The position numbers and the translations under genes are program-made. Source: CBDUXZ01 sp965371325 [NCBI: uncultured bacterium] (GTDB lineage: Bacteria > JAUYMQ01). From it: a stretch of 5,368 nucleotides of DNA. Shown in pieces: positions 1 through 5,368 of the stretch. Under the pieces are notes generated by a model. It saw only the letters and a program-made list of their open reading frames with translations. It had not been told where the DNA came from and did no database searches. The stretch covers positions 1 through 5,368 of the forward strand of contig CBDUXZ010000164.1 of NCBI GenBank assembly GCA_965371325.1. The letters run 5' to 3'. Within the stretch, counting starts at the first letter, position 1; every line of letters begins with the position of its first letter.

Positions 1-1155
1 GGACTCTTCAAAGCCGAGATCCTCGAGGAGCATCAGGGAGGCTTCCGGGCTCGGATCCCGGTATACCAGTCTCATCACGTCCAGCCCGGCGTTTGATTCG
101 AGGCTTACCTCCAGCGCCTGCTCGCCTACCTCCAGCGGCACGGTCGCTAGGTTGCGCCAAACGAGATGATCCTTCGATTTGGGACCACGCCATCCCCGCT
201 CCACAAGATTGTTCAGAATAACTTTTCCGCCTCCAGCTCCCGTGACACGCGCAAGTAGCGAATAGGCTCCGCGCCTGGCAACGGGGAGTACGTAAACGAT
301 GCGCGATCCCTCGGCAGCGCCCCTGAGCCAAGCTCCGGCCGAGGGTTTTTCCATGCTCCCCGCGCTCATACGCTGCGCCGGCAGATGCTCCTCGTCGTAA
401 AGCTCCGCTTCCCTCTCCACACGCCAGCGTGAGATATCCGGCAATTCATGCTCCAGTTCCATTGCCTGAATCATGGTGATCGCCTTGTCTCCAAAGGTAA
501 GAGGAGCCTGCCGCTGCCACCCTCCGGGCGGGCGAACGTGCGGAAACGGCTGCCGCTGAAGCTCGAAGAAGAGCAGCCCGCCTCCGGCCGGAATCTCGAC
601 GCTAACCTCATGCTCTCCTCGGGGAAGGACAAAGTAGCCGAGAAGATTCCGTCGCGTTGCAGATCCGTTGGCCGTGGCCATCTTCTTTGGAGACGGAAGC
701 GCGGTGCGTAAGCCCCCCTCTCCCACACGCCATCGTTGCGCCGCCCCCTCTCCATGGAACCGGATAGTGTAAATCCCCGGATGCGCCACATGAACGCGGT
801 AGCTGGCTGTTACGGGCTTCCCACCAGCGCGAATCCATTCGCGATCCTCCCTGAGGGGATCAGGCGCCTTGCTCGCCCCTGCGGGGAAGGGCATTGAAGA
901 TGATGCCGGCACCATTTGCGCCGTGGTCGGAGCTCCGGAGAGAAAATCGATGAAGTCCTGCGTGGTCGGCTTTCCGGGGGCAACGAGGTCAGCCATCCCC
1001 ATGGCCTCCACAAGGAGCCGGGCCCACTCCCCCTGTTTGACGGGCTCGGCGACTGAATTTGCCGCCCCGGAGATAGTGAGGAGTGCGGCGAGGCAGGCGG
1101 CGGCCAGCATCTGCTTCAACATTGCAAGGCAACAGGTTCTCCGCGGCCTCGACAC
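1..1155 (-). CDS. Exported protein with two beta-rich modules, partial (C-terminus beyond left edge)
   Basis: I read this frame codon by codon; it is open from the start to base 1, giving 385 residues with no stop. Residues 1-36 form a signal peptide: basic n-region (R3, R5, R6, K14), hydrophobic core at about 16-28, likely cleavage after S34-V-A36. C21 lacks a proper lipobox. Residues 39-74 look helical (G42-E-W-A-R-L-L-V-E-A). Two beta-rich segments follow, at about 103-202 and 275-367. Each has a G-x-Y strand (G127/Y129; G296/Y298) and ends in a G-E/Q strand followed by an aromatic or Leu-rich edge (G180-E-H-E-V; G344-E-Q-A-L). This resembles paired carbohydrate-binding-like beta-sandwiches, but no family is recognised and no catalytic motif is visible. 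The start chosen is GTG at 1155, preceded by AGGAGGT with a 9-nt gap. Alternatives are GTG 1224 (strong Shine-Dalgarno, 23 residues longer) and ATG 1122 (no Shine-Dalgarno). The gene follows the small HTH gene and is probably co-transcribed with it. Function unknown. Confidence 0.82.
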   Translation of the reverse strand, partial: MSRPRRTCCLAMLKQMLAAACLAALLTISGAANSVAEPVKQGEWARLLVEAMGMADLVAPGKPTTQDFIDFLSGAPTTAQMVPASSSMPFPAGASKAPDPLREDREWIRAGGKPVTASYRVHVAHPGIYTIRFHGEGAAQRWRVGEGGLRTALPSPKKMATANGSATRRNLLGYFVLPRGEHEVSVEIPAGGGLLFFELQRQPFPHVRPPGGWQRQAPLTFGDKAITMIQAMELEHELPDISRWRVEREAELYDEEHLPAQRMSAGSMEKPSAGAWLRGAAEGSRIVYVLPVARRGAYSLLARVTGAGGGKVILNNLVERGWRGPKSKDHLVWRNLATVPLEVGEQALEVSLESNAGLDVMRLVYRDPSPEASLMLLEDLGFEES

Positions 1156-1168
1156 TGCGGGAGAACCT
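1134..1168 (-). promoter_or_regulatory. Hairpin spanning the Shine-Dalgarno and start of the exported-protein gene
   Basis: AGGTTCTCC at 1168-1160 (minus strand) is exactly complementary to GGAGAACCT at 1142-1134. This gives a 9-bp stem with a 17-nt loop, or 11 bp if one base bulges and the adjoining GC pairs form. The stem includes part of the AGGAGGT site and the loop holds the GTG codon at 1155. No T-run follows, so it is not an intrinsic terminator. The pairing is visible in the sequence; a role in translational control is inference. Confidence 0.5.
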
Positions 1169-1171
1169 CCT
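1165..1171 (-). promoter_or_regulatory. Shine-Dalgarno site for the exported protein (GTG 1155)
   Basis: The minus strand reads AGGAGGT, a full match to the anti-Shine-Dalgarno sequence, 9 nt before GTG at 1155-1153. This start gives a signal peptide of normal length with a basic n-region. The last four bases of the site lie in the 5' arm of the hairpin described separately, so access may be regulated. Confidence 0.55.
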
Positions 1172-1223
1172 ACCATCCGGACGCCGGTAACGAATCGTTC
1201 ACCTTTCAGGATGGACAGTTCCA

Positions 1224-1418
1224 CTACCTTTCCTCCTGTAGGTCTCCAGACTCAGGGCTCCCCTGGATGAGTGCTTCGATCATTCGGCCACTGAAGCGCC
1301 ACTGCTTCCCGATTTTCGTTGCGGGCAGCCTTCCTTCGCGCGCCATGCGGTAGACCGTTTGCACATTCAGTTTCAGATAGCTTGCAACATCGCGGACACT
1401 GAGAAGGGCGTCGTCCAT
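1224..1418 (-). CDS. Small MerR/excisionase-type helix-turn-helix DNA-binding protein (64 aa)
   Basis: The protein is nearly all one winged-helix domain of the HTH_17 / excisionase family. S7-V-R-D-V-A-S-Y-L-K forms the first helix, V19-Q-T-V-Y-R-M-A-R-E-G-R the recognition helix, and L31-P-A-T-K-I-G with W40-R-F the wing. An acidic tail (53-64) follows. Family members bind DNA as small regulators or as recombination directionality factors. No integrase, attachment site or phage gene is near, so a local transcriptional regulator is likelier than a true excisionase. ATG 1418 is the only start: an in-frame TAG lies five codons upstream (1433-1431). The ribosome site is weak (AGGA about 10 nt away). 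The stop overlaps by one base a GTG that is in frame with the exported-protein gene, which suggests one transcript and possible coupling. Target unknown. Confidence 0.85.
   Translation of the reverse strand: MDDALLSVRDVASYLKLNVQTVYRMAREGRLPATKIGKQWRFSGRMIEALIQGSPESGDLQEER
1231..1237 (-). promoter_or_regulatory. Second strong Shine-Dalgarno site, for alternative GTG at 1224
   Basis: The minus strand reads AGGAGGA inside the last codons of the HTH gene, 6 nt before GTG at 1224-1222. That GTG shares one base with the TAG stop of the HTH gene (TAGTG) and is in frame with the exported protein. Either it is the true start, giving 23 extra N-terminal residues, or ribosomes re-initiating here pass through and open the hairpin around the downstream start. 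Confidence 0.5.
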
Positions 1419-1781
1419 GAGCAGCGATTCCTATTTCGAGAGGGAATCCAGCAGAATCAGCATGAGCAGGGTTTGAGCCACGGATTGCGCGAGCCATCCG
1501 TCCCCCGACGTGAGGAGATCTCGTCTACACAAATCTAGTTCGGACTTTCTTACGCAGACTTAAGCATTTATTTCGTTAGTTGATCATAGGCGTACATTGG
1601 GATTTGTTTCTGAACAGAGGTGTTAACGCGGGGTTTGCATGAGCAGATGGGACCGCTGCAGCTGAATGCTCAGGCCCATAGCGGGTTTTCCCGGGGAGCA
1701 GGAGAAGCGCCCTCCCGGTGAGGGATCTTTACGTGGACGCCGGGACGCCCCGGAAAAACATTGAGTGATGGGCGACCCGGT
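1419..1781. other. Noncoding gap of 363 nt between glpX and the HTH gene
   Basis: No reading frame with coding character is visible on either strand. Going left from glpX, the gap contains CCGGG/CCCGG (1739-1752) next to an A-run, CCCTC/GAGGG (about 1710-1724), CGGG-TTTT-CCCG (about 1683-1694) and the interleaved repeats listed separately. The stretch at about 1540-1625 is clearly richer in A and T than its surroundings and is the likely promoter region for the HTH gene. TATGAT on the minus strand at 1588-1583 could be a -10 box, but no good -35 lies at the right distance, so I do not assign a promoter. No hairpin is followed by a T-run in the minus direction, so glpX has no evident intrinsic terminator. 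Confidence 0.6.
1640..1679. repeat. Two interleaved inverted repeats around a GCTGCAGC palindrome
   Basis: On the plus strand TGAGCA (1640-1645) pairs with TGCTCA (1667-1672), and ATGGG (1647-1651) pairs with CCCAT (1675-1679). The second stem gains two pairs (CC/GG) if A1652 bulges. The order is 1-2-1'-2', so the two stems either exclude each other or form an H-type pseudoknot in RNA from either strand. An 8-bp palindrome GCTGCAGC (1655-1662) lies in the middle. It could be a structured leader RNA or a dimer-protein binding site. The stems are short, so chance is not excluded. Confidence 0.35.
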
Positions 1782-2735
1782 TCAATAGACGGGCTTCGAA
1801 TCGAACTGGTGACTCGCCTTGACGTACCGGACGGTTCCGCTCTTCGAGCGCATCACAACGCTATGGGTCGTCGCACCGTGCCGGAGGAAACGGACGCCGT
1901 CCAGGAAGTCGCCGCCTGTAACGCCCGTGGCTGCGAACATAACGTCCCCGGCGGCGAGATCGGTCAGGGAATAGGCCCGGGCGAAATCGGTTACGCCCAT
2001 TCGCTTCGCCCGCGCTCGTTCATCGTCGTTTCGGAATTTTAGGATCCCCTGCATGTCACCCCCAACGCATCGGAGCGCCGCGGCAGCAATGACACCCTCG
2101 GGCGCGCCACCGATACCGAGAAGGATATCGATGCCGGTGTTTTCCCGGCAGGTGGCGATGGCGGCCGAAACGTCTCCGTCCCGGATGAGCTTGATCCTCG
2201 CACCCGTGGCCCTTACCTCCTTGATGAGATCGCTATGGCGGGGACGATCCAGAATGATGGCTGTGACGTCATCGGGACGCCTGCGAAGCTTCTCCGCGAC
2301 CTGCTGGATGTTCTCAGTGGGGGATTTTCGGATATCGATCACACCGGCCGCGGCAGGCCCGACTGCGATCTTGTCCATATAGGTGTCGGGCGCGTGAAGA
2401 AATCCCCCCTCTTTGGCCACGGCAATGACGCTCAGCGCGTTGGCGCCGCCGATGGCCGTGATCGTGGTCCCTTCCAGCGGATCGAGCGCAATATCCACCT
2501 TGGGATCAGACCCGTTCCCGACTTTTTCCCCGATGAAGAGCATCGGCGCCTCATCACGCTCCCCTTCCCCGATAACAACCGTGCCCGCCATCTCGATGGA
2601 GTTCAGTGTGCGACGCATGGCATCCACGGCGGCCTGATCCGCCTCTTTTTCGTCCCCGCGGCCCATCAGACGCGCGCTCGCAAGCGCCGCAGCTTCCGTG
2701 ACACGAATGAATTCAAGTGCCAGATTACGATCCAT
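1782..2735 (-). CDS. glpX: Fructose-1,6-bisphosphatase, class II (GlpX family), 317 aa
   Basis: Cytosolic metal-dependent enzyme that hydrolyses fructose 1,6-bisphosphate to fructose 6-phosphate in gluconeogenesis; some bacterial relatives also act on sedoheptulose 1,7-bisphosphate. The protein aligns without gaps to my recollection of E. coli GlpX over the first 90 residues. It keeps the metal and catalytic acids D33, E57 (G-E-G-E-R-D-E-A-P-M), D85 (D-P-L-E-G-T) and E213 (G-I-G-G-A-P-E-G). The C-terminus, with a VMRSKSGTVRY-type strand, is complete. It is somewhat shorter than the E. coli protein (about 336 aa), as in many non-enteric homologues. The start is ATG 2735, since family similarity begins at M-D-R-N-L-A-L-E-F and GGAGGTG precedes it. 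An upstream in-frame ATG at 2834 would add 33 unrelated residues and overlap the previous gene. It lies 59 nt after the ApgM-like gene and is probably the last gene of the hom operon. Confidence 0.95.
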   Translation of the reverse strand: MDRNLALEFIRVTEAAALASARLMGRGDEKEADQAAVDAMRRTLNSIEMAGTVVIGEGERDEAPMLFIGEKVGNGSDPKVDIALDPLEGTTITAIGGANALSVIAVAKEGGFLHAPDTYMDKIAVGPAAAGVIDIRKSPTENIQQVAEKLRRRPDDVTAIILDRPRHSDLIKEVRATGARIKLIRDGDVSAAIATCRENTGIDILLGIGGAPEGVIAAAALRCVGGDMQGILKFRNDDERARAKRMGVTDFARAYSLTDLAAGDVMFAATGVTGGDFLDGVRFLRHGATTHSVVMRSKSGTVRYVKASHQFDSKPVY

Positions 2736-2740
2736 ATCCC

Positions 2741-2747
2741 CACCTCC
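2741..2747 (-). promoter_or_regulatory. Shine-Dalgarno site fixing the glpX start
   Basis: The minus strand reads GGAGGTG followed by a 5-nt gap and then ATG at 2735. This supports the short start over the in-frame ATG at 2834, which lies inside the preceding gene. Confidence 0.75.
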
Positions 2748-2794
2748 ATGCTGTATCGGTGCTAGTTCTCGCGACAGGCTGAAACTGCCGCTTC

Positions 2795-4003
2795 TCAAAC
2801 GTCCCCCGACAGAAAACGCTTCATGATTGTCCATCCCTGCTCTATCGTCAAACCGCTCGCCTCCGCAGCCACCTCGGTAAAGCCCGGCGCACCGGCCGCG
2901 GTGCTGTGCGGTGGCGGGGGCCAGACAGCGAAGGGGACGGGTTCGGGCGAGTGGGTCTTGATGGCGCAGGGGGTGTGATGATCGCTGATGACCATCAGCC
3001 GGAAATCCCCCAGTGCCGGCAGTCCCTCGATAAGCGGTCCTATAACCCTCGAATCTATGTCTTTGATCGCCTGTATCTTTGCGTCGACGTCGCCCTGATG
3101 GGCCGACTCATCTGTCGCCTCGATGTGGATGAAAACAAGATCCAGATCGTGGAGCGCCTCAATGGCGTATGACGCCTTCCCCTCGTAATTGGTGTCGATC
3201 CAGCCCGTGATGCCCGGGACCTCGATGACGCGCATTCCGGCGAGACTTGCAATCCCCCGAATGATGTCAACGGCGCTTATTGCACCACCGGTTTTCCCAT
3301 GGAGCCTGTCAAAGGGATCCAGGACGGTCGCCCCTCCCTGTCCCCAAAGCCAGATGCTGGAGGCGGTACGCTCACCCCGGTCCGCGCGGGCTTTGTTCAC
3401 GGGATCATCAGCGAGCAGTTCCCGCGACGCCTCCATCAGATCGCGGAGCGCATCGGCCCCCTCGCCGCGAGGCATATGAGGCGCGACGGGATGACCGGTA
3501 ATGTCATGGGGGGGCTTCGTCTCCATTTTTCCCGCCCCCCCGTGCCATACCAGCAGATGCCGGTAAGAGACGCCCGGATGAAAGGAGAAAGCCTCGCCCC
3601 CCAGCTTCTCCTCCAGCCTTCGGACTATCGCGTGGGATTGCTCGTCGGGAATATGCCCGCAGGCGAAGTCCTCCATAACGAGGTCGCCCCCCTCATCCCT
3701 GAGGGTCACGAGGTTGCAGCGGAAGGCGACATCCGCCGCTTCGAGGGCCACCCCCATGGCGGCCGCTTCGAGGGGGGATCGTCCCGTGAAGTAGCGGGCC
3801 GGGTCGTATCCGAAGATGGAGAGGTTTCCGATGTCGCTCCCCGGCGGGAATCCCTCGGGAATGACACGGCAGAGGCCAAAACGCCCTTCGCGTGCGAACC
3901 GGTCGAGATTCGGCGTGGCGGCCGCCTCCAGGGGAGTTCGGCCCCCCAGCCTCTCGATGGGACGGTCGGGCATGCCGTCACACTGGATGATCACGTACTT
4001 CAA
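2795..4003 (-). CDS. apgM: ApgM-type phosphoglycerate mutase family protein; possible homoserine kinase (402 aa)
   Basis: Member of the cofactor-independent (archaeal-type, aPGM) mutase family of the alkaline phosphatase superfamily, cytosolic. Metal-site and nucleophile motifs are intact: D9-G-M-P-D near the N-terminus, S56 in P-P-G-S-D-I-G-N-L with G-Y-D-P after it, E295/D298/H302 in the E-A-T-D-E-S-A-H segment, D341-H342 and H351 in K-T-H-S. The length is normal for the family. The start is TTG at 4003, with GGAG 5 nt upstream; the next in-frame ATG (residue 11) would remove D9. It follows hom by 37 nt. Family members beside threonine genes have been proposed as homoserine kinases (TIGRFAM family TIGR02535, from memory), so the product may phosphorylate homoserine instead of, or as well as, interconverting 2- and 3-phosphoglycerate. 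Sequence reading alone cannot separate the two. The family call is sure; the substrate is not. Confidence 0.93.
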   Translation of the reverse strand: MKYVIIQCDGMPDRPIERLGGRTPLEAAATPNLDRFAREGRFGLCRVIPEGFPPGSDIGNLSIFGYDPARYFTGRSPLEAAAMGVALEAADVAFRCNLVTLRDEGGDLVMEDFACGHIPDEQSHAIVRRLEEKLGGEAFSFHPGVSYRHLLVWHGGAGKMETKPPHDITGHPVAPHMPRGEGADALRDLMEASRELLADDPVNKARADRGERTASSIWLWGQGGATVLDPFDRLHGKTGGAISAVDIIRGIASLAGMRVIEVPGITGWIDTNYEGKASYAIEALHDLDLVFIHIEATDESAHQGDVDAKIQAIKDIDSRVIGPLIEGLPALGDFRLMVISDHHTPCAIKTHSPEPVPFAVWPPPPHSTAAGAPGFTEVAAEASGLTIEQGWTIMKRFLSGDV

Positions 4004-4040
4004 TCGTACTCCGGCGCGAAGATCAGTCAGTGAAAGAGAC

Positions 4041-5351
4041 TCACGGCAGATTCGGCTCGATGCGGATCATCTGGGTGGGGGCCTGCACCACCTTCGACCC
4101 GTCAATCCGCGCGAGCGCGGCCCGAAGATTCTTCTCCCGCGCGGCATGGGTCATGATGACGACGGGGACGCTCCTGGGATGCTCACGCCCCTTCTGGATC
4201 ACGCTCGATATGGAAATGTCGTGATCACCCAGAATGCCGGCAATGCGCGAGAGCACGCCCGGACGGTCGGGAGCCGTGAAACGGAGATAGTAACGGCTCT
4301 CGATTTCGTCCATCGGCATGATTTGCGCACTGCTCAGAAAACGGTTGTGCACAGAGAGGGCATTCCCCCGCCGGGGCGATTTGCGGATAAGTCCGCGGGC
4401 GATATCCATGGCATCGCTAAGGACGGCGCTGGCAGTCGGCATCTCGCCCGCACCAAGGCCATAGAGCATGCTCGATCCGACCGCGGCGCCGTGGACATAG
4501 ATGGCGTTGTACGCCCCATCGACGGTCGCAAGGAGATGAGAGGAGGAAATCATGGTCGGATGCACGCGTACCTCGATGGTACCCTCGCGCTCCTGGGCGA
4601 TTGCAAGGAGCTTGATGGTGAAGCCAAACTCCCTCGCGAAATCCACGTCGGCGGGGGTCAGGCGATCGATTCCCTCACGGTAGATCTGATCGAGCTCGAT
4701 GTAGTAACCGAAAGAGAGGGCGCAGAGGATGCACAGCTTGTGGGCCGCATCGGTGCCGTCCACATCATGGGTCGGATCCGCCTCGGCGAAGCCCTTCTCC
4801 TGGGCTCTCTTCAGTACCTCCTTGAACGAGCGACCCCTGGCGGTCATTTCGGTCAGAATGTAGTTCGAGGTTCCGTTGATGATCCCGTGGATGCTCTCGA
4901 TCCGATCGGAGGCGAAGCCCTCCTGGACTGCGCGGATGATTGGAATCCCGCCCCCCACGCTTGCCTCGAAACGGACGGCGACCCCTCGCTTCTCCGCGGC
5001 GTCGAATATCTCCTTCCCGTGAACCGCGAGAAGCGCCTTGTTCGCGGTCACCACATGCTTGCCGCGCTCGATTGCGCCGAGGACTATTTCCCGCGCTACG
5101 GTTGTTCCGCCGACAAGCTCGATGACGATTCCGATTTCATCATGGTCGAGGATCTTCCGGTAGTCGTCGATCAGGAGTCCCTTCTCCACCGGCACGCCGC
5201 GCTCGCGTCGGGTGTCGATGTCCGCGATGCCCCGGAGGCTCAGCGGAACCCCTGCCCGCTCCCTTATAAAGGAGGCGTTGGATGAGAGGAGCCTGACAAC
5301 ACCGGTTCCGATGACGCCGAATCCCACCAGTCCGATTCCCACGGATTTCAT
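4041..5351 (-). CDS. hom: Homoserine dehydrogenase with C-terminal ACT domain (436 aa)
   Basis: Catalyses NAD(P)H-dependent reduction of aspartate 4-semialdehyde to homoserine, the branch point toward threonine and methionine; cytosolic. Residues 6-20 hold the Rossmann loop (G-L-V-G-F-G-V-I-G-T-G). T102-A-N-K105 lies in the cofactor/substrate pocket. G156-I-I-N-G-T-S-N-Y is the family catalytic-domain motif. Residues 183-205 match the homoserine dehydrogenase signature (A-x3-G-F-A-E-A-D-P then D198-G-T-D and K205, the catalytic lysine). Residues about 353-430 form an ACT domain (A360-P-D-R-P-G-V-L), which in this family commonly mediates feedback inhibition by threonine. This is the usual monofunctional length; no aspartokinase is fused. 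ATG 5351 is preceded by GGAGG about 10 nt upstream. It is the first gene visible of a leftward operon; any promoter or further genes lie right of the window. Confidence 0.97.
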   Translation of the reverse strand: MKSVGIGLVGFGVIGTGVVRLLSSNASFIRERAGVPLSLRGIADIDTRRERGVPVEKGLLIDDYRKILDHDEIGIVIELVGGTTVAREIVLGAIERGKHVVTANKALLAVHGKEIFDAAEKRGVAVRFEASVGGGIPIIRAVQEGFASDRIESIHGIINGTSNYILTEMTARGRSFKEVLKRAQEKGFAEADPTHDVDGTDAAHKLCILCALSFGYYIELDQIYREGIDRLTPADVDFAREFGFTIKLLAIAQEREGTIEVRVHPTMISSSHLLATVDGAYNAIYVHGAAVGSSMLYGLGAGEMPTASAVLSDAMDIARGLIRKSPRRGNALSVHNRFLSSAQIMPMDEIESRYYLRFTAPDRPGVLSRIAGILGDHDISISSVIQKGREHPRSVPVVIMTHAAREKNLRAALARIDGSKVVQAPTQMIRIEPNLP

Positions 5352-5368
5352 CGTCCCGGTCCCTCCCG

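Noticed and set aside
8-838. Several short frames of 76-107 codons on both strands in the left 840 bases
   Set aside because: They lie within the long continuous minus-strand frame of the exported protein, which has a signal peptide and coherent codon use. The short ones are shadows.
1224-1418. True phage excisionase marking an integrated element
   Set aside because: Only the shared HTH fold supports the name. There is no integrase, attachment repeat or tRNA in the window, and the neighbours are housekeeping genes.
1583-1626. Sigma-70 promoter for the HTH gene using TATGAT (1588-1583) or TTAACA (1626-1621)
   Set aside because: TATGAT has no acceptable -35 at 16-18 nt (best is 3 of 6), and TTAACA has no -10 at the matching distance, so neither makes a complete promoter.
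1739-1757. Hairpin CCGGG/CCCGG next to a run of five A as a glpX terminator
   Set aside because: In the direction of glpX transcription the T-run comes before the hairpin, not after it. It also does not fit plus-strand termination, where the run is A.
2736-2834. N-terminal extension of glpX to the in-frame ATG at 2834
   Set aside because: The extra 33 residues match nothing in the family and would overlap the ApgM-like gene. GGAGGTG sits directly before ATG 2735, where family similarity begins.
3816-5285. A 489-codon plus-strand open frame across hom and the start of the ApgM-like gene
   Set aside because: It is antisense to two genes with intact catalytic motifs. Its translation is rich in Arg, Gly, His and Asp as expected of a mirror frame in GC-rich DNA, and it has no recognisable domain.

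Overview
The window comes from a GC-rich bacterial chromosome. All five supported genes lie on the minus strand, so the window reads right to left. The three metabolic genes are ordinary single-copy housekeeping genes with tight spacing. From memory, homoserine dehydrogenase followed by an ApgM-type protein is an arrangement found in Deltaproteobacteria (Desulfobacterota) and related anaerobes. I take that as the likely origin, as inference only; no ribosomal marker is present. I see no phage, insertion sequence, CRISPR or tRNA.

Right part (5351 to 1782, minus): hom (homoserine dehydrogenase with a C-terminal ACT domain), then after 37 nt an ApgM-type alkaline-phosphatase-superfamily protein starting at TTG, then after 59 nt glpX (class II fructose-1,6-bisphosphatase). 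They probably form one operon whose promoter lies right of the window. Next to hom, the ApgM-like protein may be the proposed homoserine kinase of this family rather than a glycolytic mutase. If so, hom and this gene supply two consecutive steps of threonine synthesis. GlpX serves gluconeogenesis.

Middle (1781 to 1419): 363 nt with no gene. It contains a cluster of small inverted repeats, including two that interleave, and an AT-richer stretch at about 1540-1625 that is the most likely place for the promoter of the left-hand genes. I found no convincing terminator.

Left part (1418 to 1, minus): a 64-residue MerR/excisionase-type DNA-binding protein, followed at once by a large exported protein that runs off the left edge. 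The exported protein is open for the whole left end and has no stop in the window. It carries a signal peptide and two similar beta-rich segments that resemble carbohydrate-binding or adhesive modules. Its start is ambiguous. Two strong Shine-Dalgarno sites feed in-frame GTG codons, and the second lies in a hairpin that could occlude it, which suggests translational coupling to the small regulator gene.
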